A stretch of 64,000 nt of DNA, taken from Plantago major (taxonomy: Eukaryota; Streptophyta; Magnoliopsida; Lamiales; Plantaginaceae). Under the pieces are notes generated by a model, which was not told the DNA's origin, searched no databases, and worked only from the letters and a program-made list of their open reading frames with translations. This document shows, one piece after another, positions 32,805-44,616 of this stretch; the stretch's first letter is position 1; every line of letters starts with the position of its first letter. A program made the translations under genes and the position numbers. The stretch covers positions 83,052 through 147,051 of the forward strand of contig JAIFAC010000199.1 of assembly GCA_026545765.1 (NCBI GenBank). The letters are read 5' to 3'.

Positions 32805-33943
32805 CACAACCTCTTGATTTAATATATACCGATCTATGTGAGTTGAAATTAACTCCAACACGTGGGGGCAATAAGTTTTTCATAACTTTTTTAGATGATA
32901 GCACTAAGTTCTGTTATGTGTATCTTCTTAAAAGTAAAGATGAAGGTATAGAGAAATTTGTTCTCTATAAGAATGAAGTTGATAATCAATTTAACAAGAA
33001 GATCAAAGTGATAAGGAGGATCGGTGGGGAATATGTTTCTCCACTTGAATAGATGTGTGCTTCTAGTGGTATTAAACATGAAACCATTGCTCCTTACTCA
33101 CCGAAACAAAATGGCATTGCTGAAAGAAAGAACCGTACTTTAAAGGAAATGATGAATGCCATGTTAATCACTCGAATGAATCAAGGAATGTGGGTGAAGT
33201 CGTTAAGGCTAACTACATTTTAAATAAAATTTCAAAAAGAAGGTCGACAAGAGCCCTTATGAGTTGTGGCATGGAAGAGCTCCTTCTTATAAACATCATG
33301 AAAGTGCCTTGCTAAGGTGATGGTTCCTTTACCTAAGAAGGTTAAGGTAGGACCTAAAACTGTAGACTGCATATTTCTTGGATATGCACATAACAGTAGT
33401 GCTTATCGATTCTTGGTGGTGAAATCTGAAATTTCTGACGTACAAAAGAATACGATAATGGAATCACGAAATGCTTCATTCTTTGAAGATGTGTTTCCAT
33501 GTTGAAAATTAGAAGATGTTGCAAACAGCTCTTCTAAACGGACACATGATAACACACAAGAACATAATGAAGAAAGTGATAAGGAAGAGGTTGAACCAAG
33601 ACGTAGCACATGTGCAATAACAGAAAAAACTTTGGTCCTGAGTTCTTGGCTTACATGCTAGAGAGTGAACCTCAAAATTATCAAGGGGCTGTGACCTCTA
33701 CGGAAGGACCCTTGTATAAAGAGGCAATCAATAGTGAAATTGAGTCGATCTTGCAAAATCATACTTGGGAGCTAGTGGATCTTCCTCCAGGGAGCAAACC
33801 ACTAGGTTACAAGTGGATTTTCAAAAGGAAATTGAAGGCTGATGGAACTATTGATAAGTATAAAGCTCGACTGGTGATTAAAGGTTATCGCCAAAAACAT
33901 GGTCATGACTATTTTGACACATATTCTCCTGTGTCAAGGATAA
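32805..33943 (+). pseudogene. Copia element D, integrase portion
   Basis: A second Ty1/copia lineage. The translation starts in the pre-integrase/integrase border (PLDLIYTDLCELKLTP, with the first catalytic Asp), continues through FFITFLDDSTKFCYVYLLKSKDE and RIGGEYVSPLE, and after a stop through APYSPKQNGIAERKNRTLKEMM (catalytic Glu). Later pieces (33317-33505, 33610-33943) give the integrase C-terminal segment and the start of the RT (HTWELVDLPPGSKPLGYKWIFKRKLKADGT). It stops at the insertion of element C. Its gag and 5' LTR should lie left of the window, beyond element B. Confidence 0.88.
33939..33943. repeat. Target-site duplication of element C, left copy
   Basis: GATAA, identical to 52734-52738. 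Joining 33943 to 52739 restores the RT of element D (SRI followed by a continuing RT sequence). Confidence 0.94.
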
Positions 33944-35325
33944 TGTTGGTCCAGATAACGGCAAAGTAAAAGACCGGGGAGGGGGTGAATAGTCTTTAAA
34001 CTTTTGTCGATAAACACAGCTTCGTAAACCCGGGGTTTCGATACTTAAATTCAGAAAGGAAGACGTTAAGATAGGTAAGTGTAAACAATAAGTAAGTGTA
34101 TGCTTTTCAAAGATAAATACGTAAAGGTAAATAACATGAAGTATAGTGGTATCCTGAGGTGGCGAATCCTCCAACTAATCCACTTCGTCTTTCCGAGACC
34201 TAGAATTTACTAGAATGTATAATTGAGTTCACCTTACAAAAATCCTATTCTAAGATTCTTAAACAATTGGTTCCCAACCAAATGTTCCTCTAATTATTCC
34301 CCACTCCTAGAGCTAAGTACTTCCTCTACTCAGATAACCTTGAGTTATTCCCCATTTCCCAAATCAAGTACTTCCTCTACTCCACGCCTCGATGGTGTCA
34401 AGTTATAAGGTTTGTCGAGAGGCTTCAGATAACTTTTAGTTATGTTTTCAGAGAGCCTAATAGAACAAGACTACTTAATACACTTGTTCAAAGGTATGGC
34501 AATCATTCTTTATCGACCCAAGTAATTGATGTCCGCTCGAGAATGAGCTTCAAAGGTTATCCGACAGCTCAACTCTTTCACGAATAACAATCTCTTGTTA
34601 AGGTTCGTGACAACTTAGAACTACTAGTGATTCTTCAAGCAATGTAAAGCTTTTAAAGGATAGTAGAGTGCTTGAGAGAATACTTTGCTAGATTGTAAGT
34701 TTGCAAGTTAGATCGCTCTTCTCGTATTTCTCAAAGATCTAAGTGTGTGATATTTATAGATGAATTAGAGAGTCGTTGATGTTATCCGTTAGACACAATT
34801 CAAATTCACTATACTTATCTTGAAATGAGTACTAAGTCCTTGTCTCATATCTCAGAGGATCGTGCTTTTAGCTTTTTCTGCCGATGCAATAAATGCATAT
34901 GTACTATTTCTTGTTCTGTAGTCTTCAACGGATACATTAGCCTTTCTGATGGCTTGCATGCTCCATAATCATGATGTCATATGTTCCAAAATCATGTTTC
35001 AAAAGTAACTAAATGTACTTAAGAAAGGATTAAGGACATAGTCTTTCCGAGTGAGACTAAACCTTGGTGTCTTCATAAATCTTGTGCAATCTCCGGTCTT
35101 GTAATCTTCAGAAAAGCTCCATTGTAAGGATTGATCTTCATGGTCTTCTTGAAATAAAAATTACACTTAGAGACCTATAATACTGATACAAGATTTACTA
35201 GACTAATTATACTCAGTGATTTCCTCTTTTACAATGTTCAAGTGAACCAAGAGTACTTAATCACCTTTCTGGCTAAGATAGGAACATGTGATGAATGATC
35301 AAAATACTAACAGATATTCCTAACA
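33944..35325 (-). repeat. 3' LTR of element C
   Basis: 1382 bp. Almost identical to 51351-52733. Several differences between the two are of one type, CAGA here against CGTA in the other copy. Confidence 0.95.
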
Positions 35326-35345
35326 AATTTCCCCCTTTTTGATCA
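35326..35345 (-). promoter_or_regulatory. Polypurine tract of element C
   Basis: Minus strand AAAAAGGGGGAAATT next to the 3' LTR, within the inverted repeat TGATCAAAA (35296-35304) / TTTTGATCA (35337-35345). Confidence 0.85.
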
Positions 35346-35734
35346 GTCATCCATGACTATCTTTCAAATTCCTATTACAAAGTTGTAATCCTGGAAGAGA
35401 AAACAATCCACCACTTAATTATTTCAAATGATATTAAATTTTAGTCAATTATGCGTAAAGTAAACATCAACCAAATCACAAGAAGTGACCTTTATTGATA
35501 AGTTGTCATCTATTAGAGTGTATCCGAGTATGATCTTCGGGACAGGTACAGATTACGTATAAGATGCAACTTTTAAGGGTAGAGAAAATTTGAAACAGTC
35601 AGCAAGAATACAAAAAGTAACAAAACAAACTAAGTAAATTATAGCAACAGGAGAGTCCAAGCTCCAAGTAAACAATCTAATATACAAGACTTCAAGACTT
35701 CAAAAATTAACTTAGTTCGTAAACCTCAAGTTCT

Positions 35735-38200
35735 TCAAAGACCCTTTCGGATCAATGACATAATCATCCACTTTCTCGCATTCTCGACATAGTCATAAAG
35801 TATCCTTCTGACAGAAAGTTCTGTCTTTCTGGATAAGATACAAATTTCATGGTAACTCTTGCCAATATTGTAGTTATTCTTCAGATAGTGTTTGTCCCTG
35901 TAGTATTTTCCCTGCACCTGTATGGTCTACTTGCAGCCAGATAGGTTGAAATACTTGTATATTTCTTCCGATAGTAAATATCATCCAGATATTCATCCTT
36001 TGTCATGTAGAATGACTCATAGGGATGAACACCTAGCTTGTTCCGCTTTCAGTAGGTACCATCCAGCTTTTCTTGTCTTGTGCACATCTTCCGCTCATGA
36101 AGGACAAGGAAAAGAAAGGTCCATCTTTCGCATCATTTCTTTTCAACCTCAAAGTTTAGCCAGCAGAAGGTGCTCATGTTTTAGCAAATTTGGCTTGCCT
36201 TCACTCCATTTTAGGACCTCGTTGAAGATGGAGTTGGAAACTTATCATTGACAAGTAGATGTTGCGCCTGTAATCCAATACCCTTTCTTGTTCAGAAGCA
36301 CCTATATGAAGACTCTTCATTATCGGTCTTCACATACTCAATGTGGACATCACCGCTTTTCTTGATGAGTTTCTTTGTTTGCTCGCCAAACCGAATATCC
36401 CTTCTAGCCTTTCTGTTAGTGGCCTTCCGTCAGAGATCCTATGACTCTTTCTTCCCGCCTTGTCAGGCTGTGGAAGTCCCTTGAATTGACTTGGTATTTC
36501 CGTAAGGGTTCTGTCGCTAATGGCCTTCGCCAGAGGAGGTTGTAAGGGCTTGCTTGCTTTCTTCTTTTGTGAAGTGGATGTTCATCAAGACGATTCATCC
36601 TCATCATCATCATTGATGTTCTAGTTGTGAGGCTTGCGCCTCTCTTGACCTCTTACCTCACCTTCTTCTTGATTTTCTTCTTCGTAAGCTTTCTCGTTGT
36701 TCCCATCCGAGATCCTAAGGACTTGGTTCCCTAGTGACCATACTTCACCTTTCGGCCGGGTTGATCCGGAACAACTTCTTCAACAGGTGTGTTCCAGTGG
36801 TGTCCTTAATGACTAGTCGACTTGAGGAGGGAGATTTGATTGTTTTCGCTTTCCTTCCGCTTTCGAGGCATCTCCTTCCCCTTAGTCATGACTGACTCAT
36901 GATAGCATAAGCTTCAGAGAGTGATTCAAAGTTCTTCAGGAGGTTGTTATGCACCCTGACCAATTCTTGGATTTCTTCTTTCATGTCCTTGTTTTGCCTA
37001 ACCAACACTTGCTCTTTTCTGTTGAGCTCTTCAAGAGGCTTTAGAATAGCCTCAGCTTGTTGAGTAGCATAAGTAGCATCTGCTAGTGCTTGATTGGCAT
37101 TGTTGCAGTCTTCTTCCTTGATCAGAGCTAAGTCTTTCTGAGAGAGAGCTATGATGGTTGCTCGATTTAGCAATGCAGCAGCCAAATCTTTCATCTCTTC
37201 TGGATCGATCAGAGACTTGGTTGTCTTGAGCAACAAGTCTGTCTTAGTTCCAAGAAAATTGCTCGACTGCGGCTCATCACTTCTTGAAGCACCTAGAGCA
37301 GAGAAAATTTGAGGCGCCAGAAGGGCTAGCTTTTCCTTAGTGATTAGCCTCTCATCTTCTGCTTGGGAGATCAAGTTTGGATTTATTTCAGCATCATTCT
37401 CATAATCCTTTTCTTGGATTGTTTGCAGAGTGGCAATCTTTTGTTTGCCTTTGAGTATATGCCGCCTTCCGAGAAGTAGAAGGTCTTTCTGATGCAGCCT
37501 TAGCATAATGCTCTTCATCATCATTGTCATCCATGGCATCTATCTCAGCAACAGTGACAATGATGGCATTTTTCAACAACCTTTGCTCATCTAGGAGTGC
37601 CGCCCTTAGCATTAGCTTCTCCGAGCTTTTCGAGTTTGGCTTCCTTTTCTTCAACAAGAGCTTGACACTCTAAGTTGATTCTCTTCTCCTCTTCCAACTT
37701 AAACTGAGTTGTTCAACTCGAACTCGGCTTTGATTTCTTCAATCAGGTCTTGTTCACAAATGTCAGTATTTTGATGAGACTTTGGTGGTGATGATGATGG
37801 GGATTTCGTTGGAAAGAGTAGCCTTTTCTCGCACTTCCTTTGCTAATTTTCTGAATCCCGCTTCTGTGTCAGATCATCATCATCATCTTTTTCTTGTCTT
37901 CGACTTGGATGCTCGTAGGAGGTTCTTGGTAATCATTCTCACCGCTTCCTTCTCATCTTCGAAACCAGTTGATCACATTAGGAAGTGTGATCATCCTCCC
38001 ATTTACTTCTTCTTGCTCGTAGGTTGTGAGCTTGTCGGGCAAGGTGACGGGTCACCATCCGCCTTGGTTTGAGCATCGCAGCCTTGAAAGTCGCTAGAGT
38101 CTTTGTGCTACTTCATTTAAGAAGTTATCATCCATCAGAGTGGCAAAAGAATATGATTCTATGGGAAACATAGCATGGATATGGTCTTCCAGACTGATTA
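35735..38200 (-). pseudogene. Third gene of C, second C-terminal block
   Basis: Reading on the minus strand from about 38180: the MFPIESYSFATLMDD block, matching the MFP block of A and B; a degraded coiled-coil linker (37620-37750); the helical block with QIFSALGAS and LLNRATIIALSQKDLALIKEED (36886-37539, 217 residues open), ending NFESLSEAYAIMSQS; a basic linker (36416-36613); and the C-terminal domain (35735-35917, RRILYDYVENARKW). It is preceded at 38250 by the end of another C-terminal block, so this is a duplicate rather than a continuation. Confidence 0.7.
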
Positions 38201-38249
38201 CTATGGCCCTTTTCTCTGGGATGTCAATGGAATCCCATTTCCATCAAAG

Positions 38250-39935
38250 CAAGTACTGAGTTTCATTATCCAAGAGCTATTCTTGTGAACTTTGATGCGC
38301 CTGCATGAGGGTCATTGCTAGTCTTCACGTATTCTATTCTAGCATCCTCAGGCCTTGGAGGAAGGTTCTTCCAAACTTGATGTGTCTGTCCCTCTTCCTT
38401 CTCTGTTTGGAATTCAGGCCCTTTCTCGAGGGGTCATCGAGGATCCACCTTTCTGGATGTACTTGGTTTCTCCAGGAGGTTTTCTAGCCTGAAGAGGCTT
38501 TGCAGCTATAGGAACAGAAGAGCTGATTCTCTTGTGATCAGTTTCCCTATGCTCATCATCATCATCATCATCATTGTCTTTCTAAAAGGTTTCAGTACCT
38601 TTGTAGCTTTCTGGAGAAATTTTTCTTCTCTTTTCAAAGATTTCTCCTTCTTTTTCTTCATCAGAAACTCCCTTTCTTTTGTTACTCGAGCTCTCGGAAG
38701 CTAGAGGTGGCAAGGCAGTTGTTTGAGAGGTCTTTGCCTGGGACCTTGTTGTTACTCTTTCCAGAGTAAGGGGTTGTTCCTGGTACATCTTTTACTTACC
38801 CTTTCCTTTGGGCTTAGCTTGTTTCTGTACCTAATGGAATACCTTCTCTCCCCCCTTAGTCATAGAGGACTGATCAAAACGAGCCAAGAGACTAACATAA
38901 GAGTTAGAGAGAGACTCAAAGTTCCTTTGCATCAGAGAGTAGTTGTTGGTGAGTCTTCTAAGCTCACTTCTGAGGTCTTCATTCTGTTGATAAAGTCCTG
39001 TCTCTCTGTTTGTTAAAGTAAAGACCTCAGCAGCCACTGTATGTATCTTGGTGGAAGTTTTGTCAGCAAGGTTGTATGCTTTCTAAGCTTGCTCTATCTG
39101 GTCTTGACTAATCCTGATCTTCGAGAAAGTACTAAGTTGTTGGTTCTCCGAGCAATCACCTCAAGAAACTTAGTGAAATATTGTGGCACATACTGCCATT
39201 TCCTTGTTTTGAGCCTCTAGTTCCTTCCTTATTCGAGCAGCTTTCAACTCGCTTCTCCGTCACCGTGGAGTAGGAACTTCGAAAGTTTGTGGGAGCTGAA
39301 TGTGTTTCTTCGATAGGAATATCGAGAATTTAACTTAGAGGGGTATTTCCTTCGCTCATTCAAGAAATCATCATCTTCATCTTCTTCATCCCTAATCCAA
39401 ATACCATTTCTTGCTTGGATCTCTTTTACTTTCCAGAAGATGATTGGATTTCCTTTTGTTGCTTGAGTGCCTCAGTGTCCTCAACTTCTATTTCCTCAGC
39501 AAATAGTTGGGCATCAAGTCTTATGCGCTTTTGTTCAGCAAGGGCTTCTGCCTCCTTGCGATTCAGGTTGTCAATCTTATGCAGATTGGCCTGTATGTTA
39601 GCAATCTGGTTTTCCAGTGCCAGATGCAACGAATTTGCCTCTTCCACCATCTCTTGTAGATTTGCAAGAGTTTGTGAAGTTTCTAGGACTTTCTGGGCCA
39701 CAAGATCATCTTGTCTGGCGTCAGAATCCTTTCTCTGAGATGGTGAGGGCTTGGATGATCTCTGAGGAGATGAGGAGGGTGAGTTTTTCCTTTCTGAAGG
39801 CTTTTCAGCGTCAGAGGTTTTCTTTGATCCAGTGATCCCTCCAGCACCAAATGGTGCATCATCATCCTCATCTTTCTTGCGATCATCTTTCTTTTCAGAA
39901 GACTTAGGAGACCTAGGTGTCTTTCTCCTTTTCAA
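38250..39935 (-). pseudogene. Third gene of C, first C-terminal block
   Basis: The 169-residue frame at 39426-39935 has acidic/Ser-Pro linkers (KNSPSSSPQRSSKPSPSQ) and a clear coiled coil (LANLQEMVEEANSLHLALEN). Then come NFESLSNSYVSLLARFDQSSMTKG (38831-39037), ERVTTRSQAKTSQT and SNKRKGVSDEEKEGE (38582-38788), and a stretch up to the KIEYVKT region at about 38320. The final C-terminal domain is missing; near 38240-38300 the sequence switches to the exon before an MFP block, the junction with the next copy. Confidence 0.7.
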
Positions 39936-41839
39936 CTTACTTTTCTTTCTGATCCTGAGAAATAGAAGTGTTAGTACACTTAGAATGACTCAGAAGGATT
40001 CTACACACAATAGTTTCTGAGTTTTCTACCTCATCGGAGGTTCGAACATGTTTTTCGTAAACTCATGGTTTCAGGTGTCCTCCGGTTTTCGCTTTTTAGC
40101 CTTCATCTTTCTTCTCAGTCGAGCCTTTAAGAAATATAAGAAAGGGTTAATGAAATCCTTAGAGGAAGATTTCTGAGTTCACTTGTAAATCATGGTCTTC
40201 CGTATAATGTACTCAAATTCTTGAATGATTGGAGAAGTGGTGTTCTCCTTCCTAAAGCATTTCGCTTCTTCCTTCCTTACTTTCAAGATCAGCCTAAACA
40301 ACGAACAAATCACTTTGTTAGAACAAAATAAGTGACACGGAAATTCAAGTAAAGATTTGAACCATCCAAGAACTCGCTTTGCATAAGATCGATTGATATC
40401 TGAACTCGAGTGGGTTCCACGCCTCTTGGTTTTGTCGAGTGACTTTTTCTTTGTTTGAAGTTTCGCACTTTGGGCCCTTCTAGAGACAATGTCTTGCCAT
40501 CCCCTCGGGCGCTTTTCTTGGTCGCAATAAAGAAAGACTCTTTGAAGAGAGTCAGAACCTACTTGTTTGCAGGATTTTCTTCAAGAAGGATACATGTAGC
40601 TCAGAAATTCTTGAAATTCATTCATATATCGACAACATCACTTAGATGGTTGTGATGTCGAGTAAATGTGTCTTCCTTTATCGTAGCTTCTTCCTTCTAA
40701 CCTCTTGCATTTCTCAGGGTTTGCACTTTTGGAGGAGTTGGTTGTTTTCCTCGTGTCTTTCTCAATAAAAGAGATGTTGGGGGTAAAGTAGAAGATGTCG
40801 CTTCTTCTTCGATAGGGCTTTGACTTTTGGTACCCCGTGCTAAGGATGCATTAACATTGATATCTTCATCCGATTTTGTCTCTTCGTAATCTTGTCTCTT
40901 AGTAGGTTCTTCCACTTTCTTAATGTAATTTTTCTTTCCGGAGGTTCTTCGCTTCTTAAGAGTTGGACCTCAAAAACTTCAAATGTCTTTCTTTTACTGC
41001 ACACCAGTGCTTGTTTATCAGATCACCTTTGGCAATTGGTGTCTGATCTCTAAGTATTATCCCCGACTTCTCAAGGATATAGCAGATTTTCAGACCGAAG
41101 GCCACTGACTTTGTAGGTTCTGCTTTTCCATCAACAATCTGAGAAGAGAATTCCTTTATCTTGCTAATGAACCTTAGGAAAGCATATTTCCAATTGAAAT
41201 CCTCCGTCGCTTGCTCAGGGTGCTCAGGAAAGCCAACAGTCCCCAACGGTCCATGCTTACTTGATCTACTCCTCCAACATTGCAGTCAAAACATTGTATC
41301 GCAAGGTTCTGCCAGATGTTTTCTTTTGACATCGTGGTTGTTGAAGTAGTCAGGAGATGTTGTATCATCTGCATTGATGTGCTCCAAGTAAAATGCTTTA
41401 GCAGTTTGGACGGATGTGCCAGGGATGAATTCAAAGCCATTTGTGGAAGGCAAAAGAGTTCACAAAAGGATTTAAGGTTCTTTAACCACCTTTTCTTGAA
41501 CCATAGATTCTATGGACACATTTTCTGTGTCTTCATCGATTATCTTCGAGTTGTTATAAAATTCTAGTACATCTATGAGTGAGGCACAAGAAGGTTGTGC
41601 AGAGCAGAATTCTTTAATCCCTACCTTTTCAAGTAGAGGTAGTCCTCGCCTCACATCACGTGGATGTTTCGAACCATTAATCACATACTCGTCGGCAAGT
41701 ACTCCTACCCAGAGTACTTTCGAAGTTTTCCCACATCTTGAAATCAAAATCACCAAAGACTCTTCGGTTTTTATTTCAATTTGCTTTTCAAAGAATAAAT
41801 GTGGTTTCGAGTCTTCGAGTAGAGGCTCTTGGGTGCCAT
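39936..41839 (-). pseudogene. Third gene of C, second N-terminal block with introns
   Basis: It starts at ATG 41839 in the context TATAAAAGAAGATGGCACCC, matching the start context of the other copies. N-terminal domain pieces: 41472-41870 (SLIDVLEFYNNSKII), 41174-41440 (AIQCFDCNVGGVDQVSMDRWG) and 40956-41246 (NWKYAFLRFISKIKEF, KSVAFGLKICYILEKSGI). From 40330 to 39955 short exons alternate with AT-rich spacers, one clearly GT..AG (39955-40029). Immediately upstream is gag sequence rather than the pol-third gene spacer, so this copy has lost its TATA region. Confidence 0.7.
39955..40029 (-). other. Intron in second third-gene copy of C (75 bases)
   Basis: CCGATGAG is followed by GTAGAAAACTC; the spacer ends CTATTTCTCAG before GATCAGAAAG. 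Corresponds in position to intron d of A and B. Confidence 0.6.
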
Positions 41840-41859
41840 CTTCTTTTATAATAGTACAA

Positions 41860-42256
41860 ATTCTATTCATTGCACACCACAGTTTACACTGTATGTGGTC
41901 TGGAGTAGAACGAATAATTATGTTTCAAGCTTGAGCATCCAGTCTATTTCTCTTGAAATCTTCCGATGTCCAGAGATATCAGGGTTTTTCTTCCAAAGCT
42001 ATCTGACCAGTAGCTCTCCCACTTGTAGAAGTTTCTGAAGTGGATGTTCTTCTGGCAGAATCTTCATCTCTTCCATCAGAGACATAGTGACTATCTTTGC
42101 CTGCTGAATGACTATAGGGCCATTCTTTATAACTTCGATCATTTCATCATTGATGGCTTCCAGATGGAGCATCATATTGTTCCTCCATTTTTCATAGTTC
42201 TCTGGCTTGAGAACTGCAGCGTCGTGGAGTAAGTTGAGTGGCACTAGACTTTGAGC
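41860..42256 (-). pseudogene. gag fragment inside the third-gene region of C
   Basis: On the minus strand the first exon bases after intron e (GCTCAAAGTCTAGTGCC) run into GACGCTGCAGTTCTCAAGCC and then AVLKPENYEKWRNNMMLHLEAINDEMIEVIKNGPIVIQQ, the start of gag. Similarity to gag continues to about 41880 (matching 13700-13790 in A), and within some 40 bases the next third-gene start follows. Gag does not belong here; the element's own gag is at 48801-51250. Confidence 0.85.
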
Positions 42257-42331
42257 CTGAAAGAAAGGGATCAAGTTAGTTTTGTTCAAACTACTTGTTA
42301 GTATCTGGTGCAAAAGTAAGCTCGAGCATAC
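42257..42331 (-). other. Intron e in first third-gene copy of C (75 bases)
   Basis: GTATGCTCG donor, CCCTTTCTTTCAG acceptor before GCTCAAAG. Same place as intron e of A and B. Confidence 0.65.
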
Positions 42332-42443
42332 CCGTAGAAACACTAGCTCATTTGCTCGACTTCGCTTGTTTGGGCACAGAGGCCTCAGATACCTTGATGT
42401 GAGGAGAAGTCTGATCCTCAGCATCCTTTCTTTCTGATTGAAC

Positions 42444-42524
42444 CTGAGAAATAGAATCAAATATGTTTAGAAACTTGTTATCAGAAAAGATAAGTGGAAA
42501 AATGCTTTCTGAGACTTTGCTTAC
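42444..42524 (-). other. Intron d in first third-gene copy of C (81 bases)
   Basis: CACTTGGAA is followed by GTAAGCAAAG; acceptor CTATTTCTCAG before GTTCAATCAG. Confidence 0.68.
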
Positions 42525-42676
42525 TTCCAAGTGAGGAAGCTCAGTGGCATCTTTCTCAGAAACCTTGGGGGTTTCTGGAACCTTTTCTTCAGATACCGCT
42601 TGTTCAAATAGCTTTAGTTTCTCTTCGAGGAGATGAGATCACATTCTCTCCGGCCCAAGTGTTCTTCCGATTGAGC

Positions 42677-42754
42677 CTGTAAGATAGAACAAACATATTG
42701 ATTAAGTAGTGAATTTTACCAAAATTTTCTTAAGGAAATTTTACTGATACTTAC
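42677..42754 (-). other. Intron c in first third-gene copy of C (78 bases)
   Basis: GTTGAGAAG is followed by GTAAGTATC, a near-perfect donor; acceptor TTCTATCTTACAG before GCTCAATC. Confidence 0.7.
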
Positions 42755-43030
42755 CTTCTCAACGGAAGGCTCAGTAACTACTTCCCCAGAGTGCTTTTCA
42801 CCTCTGAAACTCTTCGTGTCAGTGTTGGTTCCACCTCCATTACTTTCTCAGTAGCCAAGAAGAGACATTAAGAATATTAGAACATAAGAGCAATTTTAGT
42901 TAGTTATTCCTTGTTCAGAGATAACTTTACTACGTGGAACAGCTCTTCTTGATGTTCCGAGGTTGAGGAACCTCTTCGATTCAAGGAGTGGACATGTTTT
43001 CTTCCCCTAAATTGTGTCTCCGAGTCAGTT

Positions 43031-43103
43031 CTGAATAAATGAAGCTTATGAGTAACAAGTTAACATTTTAATGTCGATGTTAGATACAAACTACTTTTGT
43101 TAC
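43031..43103 (-). other. Intron in first third-gene copy of C (73 bases)
   Basis: Donor GTAACAAAAG; acceptor CATTTATTCAG before AACTGACTC. Confidence 0.6.
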
Positions 43104-44616
43104 CGAATAGAGTCAGTCGAGTTTGGGTCACTTCGACTAGTGGAGTTTCCATGCACTCTCTTTGCTCATTGTTGGTCTCCTCTACAATATCTTTCTCGAG
43201 TCTCCATCTCGCTTTGATCCCTTCTCGAGAGTTGAGCCTCTCGTAACGCTGAGGAACCTGCTCAAGAATAGGGTTTTCTTCACCACATTAAGTCGCATTG
43301 TGAATGTGGAAGCAATGTCAACATCTTCCATCACTCTATCTTCCTCTTCCAGCCTTCTTCTTCCGCCGGATGAGGGCTCCTTTCTTTACGAGGGGTCGAG
43401 CTTGATGCCCTCCACGGGTCTCAACTCGACTTATCAATACTTGTGTAAGTACTAAATCATCATCGAGTCACCGCCCAGATTGGGAGCAACCAATCTATGA
43501 TATTTCTATCATCTCCGAGATTTCGAGCATTGCCCTGTAATTCTTGGGCTTTCTCGTGTTGTTTTTTCGTCGAACAACATCTTCTCGAGATCTTGTCTCT
43601 AGAAGGTTGTTCTTTTGTACACTTTGGGACTTAGAGGCTTTCGCTTTGAGTTCTCTTTCTCTTGGTTGGCAGAGCTTGCTCAGACCTCTTCACCTTTTGG
43701 CGCCTTCAAGCTCTTCGCTTCTTTCCGAGCTTTCTCAGCAATTCTCTCCTTTTCTTCAAAGGCATGTCCGAAAAGAGAGTTGGTGGGATTTCTTGTCTCT
43801 TTCGAGAGTTATTCCCATTGTTTCGAATGTAGCAAATTCGAGACCAAATGCATATCGCCTTTGTCTCAAGAAGGCCATTGATGATTTTAGGCTCAAATTC
43901 TCAATGTGCCCAAGAAATTTGTTGAAGGCGATTTCCCCAATTAAAGTGGGTTTCGCCTTCATGCTTCTTATTCAAGATGCATCATCATCCATCTCTCCAT
44001 GCTTATCCGGTCTACTCCACCTTTGTTGCCATCAAAGCAATGGACCGTAATGAGAGCCAAAGTACTCCAGAGTTTCGAGACGACCGTTCGATGGCTTTAA
44101 CAAAGTTTGTCTGGCAACCCTTGCATTTTCAACTGGATTGCCTCAAATAGCTCCTTAACACTTTGAATCATGGAGGCATCCCCGATGTTGATGTCGCCGA
44201 TTGTTCCTCGATTTTCAATCGAATAAGTTGCGAAAGTCTTGCGCCTAGGACAATTTCGTCCTTGAACTTCACCGCATGTACTTCTCTTCTACATCATTCA
44301 CAACTTTGTGAAGATTTTGGAGTTGTTGTAGAACTCCAACACATCCAAAGGTGGAAAGTCCACTGGTGCAAAGACATTAAACTTGTAGATATGGGAACTT
44401 TCAACATTCCCAATATCGCTTTCTATCTACTTTGAAGAAATGATGCAGTAAACATATTTCTTCACAAGAAAAGCTCCCAATTCATCTTGTGACTTGATTC
44501 CATTAAGGGTAAATCTCCTAGAAGGCTTATTCAACACCTCGAGTTCTTTTCCTCCTCGTTTTCAAAGGAGCGTATGATGCACCTTAGGTTCTCGTGGTCA
44601 TCTTCTTTGGTGCCAT

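Larger units (their letters stand above)
42257..44616 (-). pseudogene. Third gene of C, first copy, 5' part with introns
   Basis: It starts at ATG 44616 (MAPKK), with the conserved spacer and TATA box upstream. N-terminal domain similarity runs from 44600 to about 43800 (readable in shifted frames, for example ALLRQRRYAFGLEFATFETMG at 43756-43962), then a basic linker, then intron-rich sequence from 43110 to 42257 with four clear GT..AG spacers. It ends at the acceptor of intron e, where the gag fragment begins, so its 3' half is absent. Many small indels at CAG/CTG sites break the frame. Confidence 0.68.

Noticed and set aside
43162-44435. Several plus-strand frames of 88-168 residues
   Set aside because: They are antisense to the first third-gene copy of C, whose own frames are broken by small indels. 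No domain is recognisable on the plus strand.
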